Shown here: positions 33,881-45,225 of the stretch, piece after piece
Numbering within the stretch: the stretch's first letter is position 1
Layout of the letters: every line of letters begins with the position of its first letter
DNA from: Plotosus lineatus
Lineage: Eukaryota; Chordata; Actinopteri; Siluriformes; Plotosidae
Length of the DNA: 64,000 bases
Assembly: GCA_024760905.1 (NCBI GenBank)
Contig: CM045733.1
Location: forward strand, 23,381,001-23,445,000
Reading direction: 5' to 3'
Translations under genes and position numbers: made by a program
Notes under the pieces: generated by a model
Told to the model about the DNA's origin: nothing
The model's database searches: none
What the model saw: only the letters and a program-made list of their open reading frames with translations

Positions 33881-34831
33881 ATATTGGATGAGTAAATCTG
33901 ATGTGTATTGTAGAAACCACAATGTGTACTTTGTAATTCACCCAGTTTCAATCCACCACAAGAAAAGCAAGAGAGAAACTAACTTAAAAATATAAAACTT
34001 AAAAAAAAATTTTTTTTTTAATGATAATTAATATTACAAAAAAAATTCTAATTTATTTTGCAGACACTGGAATCATTATAGAAGCTTTATTCACTGAATG
34101 GTCAAAAGTATTTGGACAGCTGGAACTCACGCCCCTATGCAGGCAAATAATTGCTACAAATTTGGAAGCATGCAAACATCTTGAAAGTTTTTGTATGATG
34201 AATCATTAAGACATGTCCTTTATTGAACTAAGGGGTAAGGACCAAAACTTTTCAGCCTGCCAGTGCCTCTGTGCACACAGCAACACCCATAAAACATGGT
34301 CATAAAGACCTCAACAGCACTGAACACCTTGAAATGAAACACACTGACTGCTGGTCAGGCCTCGACATCCATCATCAGGCCCTGTCTTCAGTAATGCATG
34401 TGTCTCTGAATGAGCCCAAATCCCCACAGCTCCATCTAAAACTCAAATGGGAATTCATCCCACACGGATGGTTTCATTTTTTGCATGCCTGCTTATAAAA
34501 TGGTTTTCCTCATGTCTATATTGTCACCATTAAAACAAACGTGCCGAGGTCAGACTTTTTTTTTTTTTTTTTTTTTTTTCGTCATTCTGAGGAAAAAATA
34601 TTCAGCGACACAATAATTTTAAACAAAAATCTTTTGCATTTTGAATTACTGTTTGAATGATAAATAACGGAGCTTCACTCAGAAAGCTGTTTTAAAGATC
34701 CCAAACAGGCAGTACTCTTTCTGACTGCTTTAAGGTGTTTTAAGTAAAAAAACAATTTAGCTAAAAAAATTTTAAAAAAAGATTAAGATTTTTATATGAA
34801 TTTTAACAATAAGCACAACAAAATTAAATTA
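33881..34831. other. Mostly unique DNA with a weak Tc1-like relic
   Basis: 34,075-34,460 (for example CTGAATGAGCCCAAATCCCC) resembles the 3' half of decayed fish Tc1/mariner elements, but too weakly to name residues. Poly-T lies at about 34,557-34,579. Confidence 0.35.
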
Positions 34832-35576
34832 CAGGGATCCCTCACTTTGCGCAGTTAATTGGGACTGAGATCCCTCCAGCAACCACCAAATTCCGCTAAT
34901 TAGGATCGACCCCCCCCGACTGACATATATGTACATGTATACAGTATGTGTATATAATATCAATAAATACATATTCAATGCAAGGGCAGTGGTGGTCTAG
35001 GGGTATAGGGCGCAGGATCGCTGATCCTATGGTTGGGGGTTCAAGTCCCACTGTCCACAAGGTTGTCACTGTCTATGGTGTGAGGCATGTAAAAGAACCA
35101 TTGCTGACTTTCAACAAGAATAGGCTGCAAAGCCGTTGGTGTGTTTCCACCCTGCGATGGCCTGGCGAGCTGTTCAGGGTGTACTCTGCCCTCGCCCAGA
35201 GTTGGCTGGGATGGGTGCCAGCCTCCCTGTGACCCTAATTAGGATTAACCAGTTACAGAAAAATGAACTGAACTGAACATATTCAATGCTATAAATGCTT
35301 ATACTGACAATTAAACATTCAAAAAGAATGCATAATATGTAAATAAAATATAAATACACACACATACAGATGCACACGCACCTCACAAAAATTTAAGTAG
35401 TTTTGATGGGAGGTTTTGGGTTGTTTTTTGTTTTGTGTTTGTTTAGAGTTTTTTCCATAATTGGCCTTGTTTTCGCGGCAATTTCCTTTTTTTTTTAATT
35501 TGATGAATATTTAAAAAAAAAACACACAATGCACTGAAGCCACATGAAGTGAACGCGACGTAGCGAGGGATTCCTG
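34832..35576. mobile_element. Type C MITE holding a SINE1
   Basis: TA flanks both ends: CAGGGATCCCTCACTTTGCG at the left and GTAGCGAGGGATTCCTG at the right. Without the SINE it is about 440 bp. Confidence 0.85.
34982..35276 (+). mobile_element. SINE1, L2-type tail, in type C
   Basis: Head with GGGGGTTCAAGTCCCAC, shortened body (the GTGCAGCTAACTGGG region is missing) and full L2 tail. ACATATTCAATGC is duplicated exactly at 34,969-34,981 and 35,277-35,289. Confidence 0.92.
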
Positions 35577-35799
35577 TATATATTTTGTCATGTGTGTACA
35601 TATTTTGGCTAGTTTAACACAGAAATTTTCAAACATTTTTGTATCTTCTCACAGTAGTTATAGTTTAAAGCATATATTGGTCTTCACTTGTATCACCTCG
35701 TGAGGCATTTGTCTGTTAATTTGCTTCTGTTTGAGAGATCTATAAATCACTCCTTCCAGAGAAATAAACTTCAACTTGAGAGACTAAATATTAATTAAT

Positions 35800-36145
35800 T
35801 TTATCATTTGCCAAAAGGCAAAATCATTTAAGAGTGGGATGAAGGATGGAGCCTATCTCAGCTGACTCTGGGCAAAGGTGAGGTACAACCTGAAATCCAG
35901 TCCATTTCAGGGTCAACATTCATGCAGCCATTCACACTCCCATCTAGGGGCAATTTAGAACAGACAATTAGCCTTATGTGCATGTTTTTGGACTGTAAGA
36001 GAAAACCAAAGTACCCTGAGGAAACCCCCAGAGGCGGGCGAAGAACATATAAACTCCACACAGAAATGTTTTTGTCAAACCTGGGACACCAACTTATTAC
36101 CTTCTTGTTGTGAGACCGACATGCTAAGCACTATGCTTCCTCCCT
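35800..36145 (-). mobile_element. SINE3, L2-type tail
   Basis: Contains TTTTTGGACTGTAAGAG and a reversed tail; head near CGACATGCTAAGCACTATGC. Confidence 0.8.
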
Positions 36146-36640
36146 CAATATTATATAGCAAATTCAATGACCTATTTTTTATAGAATAATGATAAATATA
36201 ATACATAAAGAAAACAATCCTCAGCTGAACTATTCAAAGATTTATAATTAAAGTTCTATATTTTAGGTAATGGAGGCCCATGGACTACTGAATCAAATAA
36301 TTACCTTGCATCCATTTGTCTGTATCTAAAGCAATGGAATCATTTGAAACATGACCTCAAGGCCAAACTTGAGCTTTAATCATAATTAACACAGGAGCTG
36401 TTGAAGAATTTCAATCGTCTTAGTGTAGTTAAAAACCCCAATTAAAACTGCTGAACTAAGACATCTTGAGGAAGTAATCAGCCACTGATAGAACGGTGTA
36501 CCTAATTAACTCGGTGACATGCAGAGAAGAAAAAAAAACAGAATTTCAGACATTTTATGAATTTTGTTGGAGATGGTAAATTCCCTCTGTCTTTCAATGG
36601 GTTCTCCGTTTAAAAATGATCAGGATTCAAGAGTCTTTAT
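36146..36640. other. Unique DNA
   Basis: Nothing recognised. Confidence 0.5.
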
Positions 36641-38830
36641 TATCATTATGTACAAACATAACAAAATCTTGTACGAGGTGCAAACAAGACAAACTGCAAT
36701 TAGCGCAATCAAGAGCAGAATATAAACACAAATAATTCTGTACACTAAATTTTAAGTCTTCTTCACCAGGTGTGCGGTGTTAACAGACCAGGACAAGTCA
36801 GAAGTCTGTCCATACGCTCCACCACCTCCCCATGCATACACAAAGGAGCATACGCTATCTTCCTGGTTCTCCTGTAGTCTACTATGACCTCCTTGGTCCT
36901 GCTGGTGTTCAGAATGAGGTTATTTGAACACCAGTTTATCAGATGCCAAATCTCCTCCCTGTAGTGAGGCTCATCGTTGTCTGATATGAGGCTTAATACG
37001 GTGGTGTCGTCAGTAAACTTTGTGAACATGTTTGGAGTGGATAGCAGAGCACTTGTGTGTAAAGAGGCAGAATAGGACTGGGCTGAGCAGACAGCCCTGT
37101 GGTGATCTGGTTTTCAGGATCAGTGTGGATGATTCCTATCCTCACCAACTGAGGTCGACTGCTGAGAAAGTCCTTGATCCAGTAACACAAAGTGGCTGTC
37201 AGTTCCAAGTAGTAGAGCTTCAGTACTAACTTCTCTGGGAGAACAGTGTAGAAAGTTGGACTGAAGTATCCTGACGTAGGCATTCGGGTGCTCCAAGAGA
37301 GTCATTGCTGTGTGGCATGCTAGCGAGACAGTATCCTAGATGGAGCAGTTTTTCCCTGTAGACAGACTGAAGGCTGTTCATCCCCAAAGCGGTAGTATCC
37401 TTCAAGTGGTTAAGGAGGATCCTCTTGAACGACTTCATGATTATCGAGGTCAGGGAACCGGTCTCTAGTCACTGAGGCAGATGACTGATTTTTTTTGGGA
37501 ACAGGCACAATGATGGAAGACTTAATGGACCATAGCAAGCTGCAGGAACAGGTTGAAAATGTCCAGGAAAGCTCCTGCCAGCTGGTCAGCGCATGATTTT
37601 AGGGTCCAACCTGACATCTTATCTGGTCCTGCAGCCCTGTTGATATTGATCTTCCTCAGTTTATTACACAGTTGGTGCCACTGCAAGATGTGGGGTTGTT
37701 GTTGCTCCACTGGTGGGGGACAATGTACAGTCTCACTGCTGCTTTATGATTCAAAGTCAAAGAATCTGTTCAGGATGTCAGGCACAGTGGGGTCATGGCT
37801 GACCTGCTGGACGCTATGCTGACTGTCCATGATCATCCTTATACCTTTCCACATGCTTCACTGGTTGTTATTAGTAAAGTGTTTCTCGATACTCTGTTTG
37901 AACCTGAGTTTTGCCAGGTTTATGCCCTTGTTCAGTTCTTTCAGGACCCTGCTGTAAGCCAACCTGTGACCTGCTCTGAAGGCTGCATTCCTGTGCCACC
38001 CATCCATGGCTTCTTGTTGGGAAAGGCTGTGATGGACTTTGTAGGCAGGACAGCATCAGTGCAGAAATGAATGAACAGAACAGCCGACTTGTATTCCTCC
38101 AGATCAGTGCCCTGTTTGAACACATCCCAGTCTGTGTTCTCGAAGCAGAATTGTAGTGCTGATGAAGCCTCCTCAGTCCAGATCTGCACAGTTCTGGTGG
38201 TGGGTTTAGTTCTATAGATAAGAGGTTTATATGCTGCTATCTGCGAAACTGTGATATGGTCTGACGTGCCCAAGTGAAGAGTTGGAAGAGCTTTGCCTGC
38301 TACTGGGATGTTGCAATAAACCTGATCCAGAGTAGGGTTTTTTCTGGTCAGAAAGTCAATGAATCTGTGGAACTTGGGAAGCAGTGATTTTAGTTGTACA
38401 TGGTTAAAGTCGCCAGCCACAATCACAGCCACCGATGAGTTAAAGTTCACCTGGGTGTTAATCAGACAATACAGCTCCTCCAGCACTAACTTAAGCATTA
38501 GCTCTCAGTGATAAGTAAACTGCAATAATTATAACAGAGCTGATTCTCTAATCAGTTTGAACTGTCTGCACTTCATTGCCAGATATTCCAGCTCAGGGGA
38601 GCAGAAAGCTCAGGTAAGGTTGGCAGCAGTACACCATGAGTTATGATTCGTAGAGCACCAAACCTCCACTTTTGATCTTGCCCACAGTTGTGACCCTGTC
38701 AGCCTGGAACAGGGAGCGACCCACTAGCTTCACTGCGCCGTCGGGATATTGTTATCAAGCCAGTTCTTGGTGACAGCTGCCCATCCACTGCAAGGTGAAC
38801 CTCAACCAGATCTTTTCGAGTTATCAGTAG
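36641..38830 (-). pseudogene. Non-LTR retrotransposon, endonuclease end to RT, decayed
   Basis: On the minus strand the C-terminal endonuclease lies at 38,240-38,450: VAGDFNHVQLKSLLPKFHRF, NPTLDQVYCNIP and LHLGTSDHITVS (DFN, LDxVY and SDH motifs). A linker and RT follow over several frames: [11 protein letters not shown] near 37,640, a stretch near 37,300-37,150 (WIKDFLSSRPQLVRIG) and FTDDTTVLSLISDND near 37,020 (FTDD where FADD is expected). The 3' UTR carries TCAAGAGTCTTTATTATCAT at its left end. Several frameshifts. Confidence 0.85.
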
Positions 38831-38979
38831 TTGAACTCTGAGTAAATCAATAAATGTACAGTATTCCATTGCAAAACTGATGGATTTATGATCACCAAAG
38901 GTGAGCTATATATAAATGTATGCCATTTTGCAGATGCACTTATCCAGGGCAACTTATGATTAACATTTTTATACAACTT

Positions 38980-41789
38980 TTTGCCGGGGGGGGGCAGAAA
39001 CCAGTGTCTCTCCCTCACGCCGGTCCCAAGCCCGGATAAATGCAGAGGGTTGCGTCAGGAAGGGCATCTGGCGTAAAACAAATGCCAAATAAACTATGCA
39101 CATCACAAGAAAGAATGACATAGTGGATCGGTCAAGGCCCGGGTTAACAACGACCGCCATCAGTGCCGTCAACCAACAGGGTGCTGATGGAAATTGGACT
39201 ACTGTTGGTCGAAGATGTCGAAGAAGGAGAGGCGGGAGGCGTGTCCGTTGCCAGAGAGAGAAGAGGAAAGGCATGAGTCTAGGACTGAAAGTAGGGACTT
39301 TGAATGTTGGAACTATGGCAGGAAAAGGTAGAGAGCTGGCTGACATGATGCAGAGGAGGAAGGTGGACATACTGTGTGTTCAAGAGACCAGGTGGAAAGG
39401 TAATAAGGCTAGAAGCATAGGAGCAGGGTTTAAGCTGTTTTATCATGGTGTGGATGGGAAGAGAAATGGAGTCGGAGTCATCTTGAAGGAGGAGTTTGTC
39501 AGGAATGTTCTAGAAGTGAAAAGAGTGTCAGACAGAGTGATGAGTTTCAAGTTAGAAATTGAAGGTGTGATGGTCAATGTTGTTAGTGCTTATGCCCCAC
39601 AGACAGGATGTGAGCGAGAAGAGAAGGAGAGATTCTGGAGGGAGTTAGATGAAGTGATGCAGAGTACCCCCAGAGCTGAAAGAGTGGTCATTGGGGCAGA
39701 CTTCAATGGACATGTTGGTGCAGGAAACAGAGGGGACGAGGAAGTGATGGGTAGGTTTGGTATCCAGGACAGGAACGCAGAAGGACAGATGTTGGTAGAT
39801 TTTGCAAAAAGGATGGAAATGGCTGTGGTGAATACTTTCTTCCAGAAGAGAGAGGAGCATAGGGTGACTTATAAAAGTGGAGGTAGGAGCACACAGGTAG
39901 ACTACATCTTGTATAGGCGATGTAATTTAAAGGAAGTCAGTGACTGCAAAGTAGTAGCGGGTGAGAGTGTTGCCAAACAGCATAGGATGGTGGTGTGCAG
40001 GATGATGCTGATGGTGAGGAAGGTGAAGAAGGCAAAGGCAGAGCAGAAGACAAAGTGGTGGAAGTTGAAAAAGGAAGAGTGTCGGGTTGTCTTCAATGAT
40101 TTGTACAGGTTGGCACAGCAGAGAAATAGAGATGAGAAGGACGTGCAGCAAGTTAGATTGATAAAGGACAGAGAGGGAAATGTATTGACTGATGACAGAA
40201 GTGTGCTGGGAAGATGGAAAGAGTACTTTGAAGAGCTGATGAATGAGGAAAATGAGAGAGAAAAAAGAGTAGAAGAGGTGACTGCTGAGGACCAGGAAGT
40301 AGCAAAGATTAGTAAGGGTGAAGTGAGGAGGGCATTGAAGAGGATGAAGAATGGAAAGGCAGTTGGTCCTGATGACATACCGGTGGAGGTATGGAAGTGT
40401 CTAGGAGAGGTAGCAGTAGATTTTCTGACAAGAACATTTAACAAGGTCTTAGAGAGTGAGAGGATGCCAGAGGAATGGAGGAGAAGTGTGCTGGTGCCCA
40501 TTTTTAAGAACAAGGGAGACGTGCAGAGTTGCAGCAACTACAGAGGGATAAAGTTGATGAGCCATACGATGAAGTTATGGAAAAGAATAGTGGAAGCTAG
40601 ACTAAGGGCAGAGGTCAGCATTTGTGAACAACAGTTTGGTTTCATGCCAAGAAAGAGCACCACAGATGCAGTGTTTGCCTTGAGGATGTTAATGGAGAAG
40701 TACAGAGAAGGTCAGAGAGAGCTGCATTGTGCCTTTGTGGATCTGGAGAAAGCATATGACAGGGTGCCGAGAGAAGAACTGTGGTATTGCATGAGGAAGT
40801 CTGGAGTGGCAGAGAAGTATGTTAGAGTGGTGCAGGACATGTATGAGAGATGTAAGACAGTGGTGAGGTGTGCTGTCGGTGTGACACAAGAGTTCAAGGT
40901 GGAGGTGGGACTGCACAAGGGTCAGCTCTCAGCCCCTTCTTGTTTGCTATGGTGATGGACAGGCTGACAGACGAGGTTAGACAAGATTCCCCATGGACTC
41001 TGATGTTTGCAGATGACATTGTGATCTGTAGTGAGAGCAGAGAACAAGTGCAGGAAAATTTAAAGAGGTGGAGGTATGCCCTGGAAAGGAGGGGAATGAA
41101 GGTTAGCCTCAGTAAGACAGAATACATGTGCATGAATGACAAGGACCAAAGAGGAACGGTGAGATTACAGGGAGCAGAGATAAGAAAGGTGGAGGATTTT
41201 AAGTACTTAGGCTCAACAATCCAGAGCAATGGAGAGTGTGGAAAAGAGGTCACAAAGAGTGTGCAGGCAGGTTAGAATGGATGGAGAAAAGTGTCCGGTG
41301 TGATGTGTGATAGGAGGGTATCGGCAAGAATGAATGGAAAAGTGTACAAGACGGTGTCGAGGCCAACGATGTATGGTTTAGAAACAGTGGCCCTGGGGAA
41401 AAGACAGGAGACAGAGCTGGAGGTAGCAGAGATGAAAATGTTGAGGTTCTCTTTGGGAGTAATGAGGATGGATAGGATTAGGAATGAGCACATCAGAGGG
41501 ACAGCACATGTAAGACGTTTTGGAGACAAAGTCAGAGAGGCTAGATTGAGATGGTTTGGACATGTACAGAGGAGGGATAGTGAGTATATTGGTAATAGGA
41601 TGCTGAGGCTGGAACTACCAGGCAAAAGGCCTAGAGGAAGACCAAAGAGACGATTCATGGATGTGGTGAAGGAGGACATGAAGGTCGTTGGTGTAAGAGA
41701 AGAAGATGCAAAGGATAGGGTGAGATGGAGGCAGATGATTCGCTGTGGCGACCCCTGAAGGGAAAAGCCGAAAGGAAAAGAAGAAGAAG
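38980..41789 (+). mobile_element. RTE-clade LINE, near full length
   Basis: A ~2.8-kb element flanked by ATACAACTT (38,971-38,979 and 41,790-41,798). The G-rich start is followed by a 5' UTR with ACGCCGGTCCCAAGCCCGGA and GCGTCAGGAAGGGCATCTGG. One long ORF region, a ~30-bp 3' UTR and an (AAG)n tail follow. The layout and length fit RTE. This is the most complete LINE in the window and the best reference for the other RTE copies. Confidence 0.92.
39096..41758 (+). pseudogene. RTE endonuclease-reverse transcriptase, two lesions
   Basis: The polyprotein nicks target DNA and reverse-transcribes its own RNA in the nucleus. Residues 67-73 GTLNVGT, 95-98 VQET, 166-171 YAPQTG, 202-204 DFN, 261-272 SGGRSTQVDYIL and 295-299 QHRMV are the APE endonuclease motifs. 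RT follows: VPIFKNKGD (468-475), NYRGIKLM (481-488), [13 protein letters not shown] (513-525), [11 protein letters not shown] (545-555). A one-base loss near 40,914 shifts the frame before the GSALSP block. FADDIVICS and FKYLGSTI follow in the second frame. A TAG at 41,273-41,275 replaces a Trp codon. The third segment ends CGDP at 41,758 after RLRWFGHVQRR and GRPKRRFMDVV. A three-base loss near 41,370 is in frame. The start at 39,096 is simply the first Met. Confidence 0.92.
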
Positions 41790-41917
41790 ATACAACTTAC
41801 CAATGGAGAGTTAACGGCTTAGCTCAAGGGCCCAACAGTGGTAGCACTGGGATTAAACCCCCGATCTTCAGAGTCGTACCCACTGCCTTAACCACTGAGA
41901 GTCCTCTTCAATAGTAG

Positions 41918-42961
41918 GAAGAAGGAATAGTACAATTATTCAAAACTCATAGGACAGGTAATAAAAAGTGAACAAAAGCAAGGTAGTGAGATGAATGTGC
42001 AAGTCAGCCCTGTACATACCAAGTTGAACACATGCACACTGTATTTTCTGACATATTTTTATCAGTATTTATAGTTTCAGTAGCCCTTCTGTGACACCAC
42101 ACCAGATGTACTACCCTGCACTTCCCAAGTGCATCAATGAACCTTGGGCAGCCATAAGGCCCTTGTCGGTTTATTGGTTGTCCTCCTATTCTTCAATGAA
42201 AGATAGGATAGGATTTGGATAGTTCACTCTGTGTCATATAAGATTATCAAATGACTCAAGGACTCAGGATTCTTTGGTGCATAAAGCTACATTATTTGAT
42301 TTCAGTCTTAGCAGTGCTTAGGAGCTTCAAACTCCTTTCTTGGACCACTCTCTGGATCCCCATGTGCTGTGTTGAAAAAATATGTGTAACCTGAATGTCA
42401 CGTCATCCGTCAGAGACACTATTAGCAAAAACATTAGAAAATTTTGATAAAAGTATCTTATTACTTCCTCCACAGAGACTAGTGCTTACTTAATTAGTTA
42501 GCCATGTTTTTCCAAAGCTCTTGTCAAGAAAATCTGGCCTGATTCCCAAATTGCAGTCAGCAGCATTTAACTAATGATGACATATTGATCTCTGTGAGTA
42601 TTTGCGCCATTGTGAATGTAAATCAGGCCCGTTGATGGACTTTTCTGATGGAAATTAGTTAGAAAGCTATAAGCTCAAAGACATAAATTATTTCTTCTCA
42701 ATTGATTTCTAAGGTTACTGTACGATAACATAGGTTTTAAATCGCATCTTAGTTGAAATGAAAAACAGAAGAGGTGTACTATTTCAGATGTTCTGAGAAC
42801 AACACAGTTGTGAACCTTTAAGACCACCATTTTTAAAACTCCACATGTTCATTTTTTTAATAAGAATTCCATTCAAATCTTATGAAGGTAGATAAGCTTA
42901 CCAAAAGTAAGATTACAGATGGACACTTTATATAAAATGCATATTGAATATAATGCTACTA
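41918..42961. other. Unique DNA
   Basis: No recognised repeat. A stretch near 42,090-42,190 (ACCTTGGGCAGCCATAAGGC) vaguely recalls a fish repeat, but I cannot support it. Confidence 0.45.
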
Positions 42962-43086
42962 TTCATTCATTAATTTTTTGAACTGTTTAATCCTAATTAG
43001 GGTTGTAGGGAAGCAGATTCCCATCTCAGCCGAATCTAGGCAAGGGCAGAGTACACCCAGGACAGGTCGCCATGCCATCGCAGCCT
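42962..43086 (-). mobile_element. L2/SINE tail fragment
   Basis: ATTCATTCATTAATTTTTTG, then GTTTAATCCTAATTAGGG and GGGCAGAGTACACCCAGG. Confidence 0.8.
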
Positions 43087-43626
43087 AAAATACTTAGTAC
43101 TGTATTCAGGTAATCATATAAAACACAAGTTGTATCTCACTACTTTCATTATAACTGGATTTGGATAAGGTGGTCATTTTTATATTTTTTCTTTTTAAAT
43201 TTTAAAGCCATGAAGTTTATGTGATCAGTTAATTGGGTTCATGATTAAAATTACAACTATAACAACTTTGGTAGTAGCTGCTAATTATCACCATCAACAT
43301 AATATAGTATCATTAAAGTAACATATATAAATAATAAATAACAATAATAACAAAATTGAGAGTCTCCGATGAAATATTAGTATTACAGTGATCCCTCACT
43401 ACTTCGTGCTCAGTTTCTGTGGCTTCAGTGCATCACGGTTTTTCAAAAATATTTATCAAAACATAAAAATATAATTAAATTAAGGAAAAATAGGGGAAAG
43501 TTAAGGAAAATGTCACAAAACAAGGTCAATTATGCAACAAAAAAAATCCGCCAACAAAACTTTACGTGCTTTAACTACAGCACTGATGACGAAGAGAAAC
43601 ACAAACAATATTAAACACTTGAACCA

Positions 43627-43953
43627 GAGAGAACACAGGGAAGCAAGGATGTGATGTGAGACAATCTTGTGGCACAGAGACGGTTTGTGTTTTTGGGGAG
43701 TAGATGAGAGGAGTGAATTCAGGTGTGAATTGCATGCAGCCCGAGCAGCTCAGCCACACCCCTCAGCCGGAGCAGGCAGAAAACAGAGTTAGAGAACACA
43801 AAGAAGCAGGGACGTGATGTGAGTTAACCCTCTGACACAGAGATGAGCGTGCTTATGTTTATTGGGAGTAGATGAGAAGAGTGAATTCAGTTGTGAGCCG
43901 CCCGAGCAATTCAGGCACACCCCTCAGCTGGAGCGGAGAGAAAACAGAGATAG
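43627..43953. repeat. Two-copy tandem duplication (~164 bp)
   Basis: 43,627-43,790 and 43,791-43,953 share AGAGAACACA, GGATGTGATGTGAG / GGACGTGATGTGAG, GGGAGTAGATGAGA and CACACCCCTCAGC at equal spacing. They are inside the type D element. Confidence 0.8.
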
Positions 43954-44180
43954 AGGCACAGCCGCCAAACTCAAAGTCCCCCAAAAACACAGACCATAAC
44001 AAAAAGAACATAAAAAAAACAGGAAGTGTAATAAATTGGATAAACAAAACAAAAGTATAAACATGCTACAGCACAGTACATAAAATCTCACACACATTCT
44101 AAACATTAACTTGGGTACTGTACTAGAATCATAATTGAAAAAGACTTTAATACTACAGTGCTTTACAACAGTTCAGATGA

Positions 44181-44321
44181 TTATTCCTCCTCAGGCACTT
44201 CAGAGGAAACTGTTGTTTCTTCAGGAGAAAGTCTTATTTCTTCAGAAGAAAAACCCAACATCATTACCTTTTTCTGGCGTTTAGCCGGCGTTTGAGTGGC
44301 ATTATAGAGCTTAACTGGTAA
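44181..44321 (-). pseudogene. Short acidic C-terminal frame in type D
   Basis: 46 sense codons end in a stop: LPVKLYNATQTPAKRQKK, then a Met-Met-rich turn, SSEEIRLSPEETTVSSEVPE and Glu-Glu. The last ~20 codons, including the stop, also stay open in the 3,189-3,520 copy. A TAA sits immediately upstream in both, so this could be a 3' exon after TTTTAATTACCAG or a truncated transposase tail. I do not recognise a domain. Confidence 0.4.
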
Positions 44322-44599
44322 TTAAAACACACTAAAAAAAGGCTCATTGACAACTTGTACGCAAATGAGGAAAAAGGGGCGTATACATCATCTCAACCAA
44401 TCAGCAGGAGGGAGAACAGCCATTGGCTGAATTTGAATCACGTGACATTTACTCGGCAATCCGCGAATATGCTGGGGCGCGAGTGCAAAACCACGAATCG
44501 TCAAGGGCTTACTGTATACAGCCAAGAATGCATGATTACCAGTTAATGGTAATGGGTCATCTGAAGTCTGATTTATACAAAATATAACCAATAAATGAC

Positions 44600-44810
44600 C
44601 CAACCCACACCAACAAGGTCACTAAAGCTTGGCTTGAGAAGAATGTCATCAAGCTACCAGTATGGCCAGGACAGAGTCCAGATTTAAAAACCAATAGAGA
44701 ACATTTGGGAATATGTGCAAAATAAATTAGTTGGATGAAAGTTTAGTAACACCACTGAACTTTGGAAGACTGTACAAGTACGAGTGGATGAATTTGAACA
44801 TTTCAAGATG
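44600..44810 (+). pseudogene. Tc1/mariner-like transposase C-terminal relic
   Basis: The frame reads [20 protein letters not shown], then [12 protein letters not shown], after which it shifts (NREHLGI). The NDPxHT and WPxQSPDLNPIE order is that of Tc1-like DDE transposases. The final catalytic Glu region is disrupted by a one-base frameshift after SPDLK. No terminal repeats found. Confidence 0.8.
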
Positions 44811-44879
44811 CAAGAAACATTCATTTATTCAAACATTCAAATATATTTAATATAATTCACTCATTCAATATTTATATAG

Positions 44880-45225
44880 ACAGTGGTGGCCTGGTAGTAA
44901 AGGTGCTGGATCACTGATCCTAAGGTTAGGGGTTGAAGCCACACTATCAACAGGTTGTCACTGGAGCCCCCAGTGCAGCTAACTGGGTTATCAAAGACCG
45001 GCCATGTCTTTCACTGTCTATGGTGGGAGGCTGTAAAAGAACCATTGCTGACTTTTGACAAGAGTAGCTCCATTGCCGTCAGCGTGTTTCCACCCTGCGA
45101 TGGCCTGGCGAGTTGTCCAGGGTGTACTCTGCCCTCGCCCGGAGTTGGCTGGGATGGGCACCAGCCTCCCCATGACCCTAATTTAGGATTAAGGGGTTAC
45201 AGGAAATGAATGAATGAATGGAATA
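44880..45225 (+). mobile_element. SINE1, L2-type tail
   Basis: Head CAGTGGTGGCCTGGTAGTAA, full body and L2 tail ending AATGAATGAATGGAAT. AATATTTATAT / AATATATTTATAT flank it. Confidence 0.88.

Larger units (their letters stand above)
38912..41917. mobile_element. tRNA-derived SINE (V-SINE-like), split by the full RTE
   Basis: The left arm (38,912-38,979) has CATTTTGCAGATGCACTTAT. The right arm (41,790-41,917) has GGGCCCAACAGTGGTAGCAC and an antisense tRNA-like head ending TGCCTTAACCACTGAGAG. Together they form one element broken by the RTE insertion at ATACAACTT. Confidence 0.65.
43386..44514. mobile_element. Type D Tigger-like DNA transposon, internally deleted
   Basis: TA flanks both ends. 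Left CAGTGATCCCTCACTACTTC; right AATCGTCAAGGGCTTACTG. The left end resembles type C's right end. The interior has a ~164-bp tandem duplication and a short acidic frame on the minus strand. It is about 1.1 kb, too short for a full pogo-type transposase. Confidence 0.75.

Noticed and set aside
34271..34498. 75-residue frame
   Set aside because: It lies in a weak Tc1-like relic and does not keep transposase motifs in frame.
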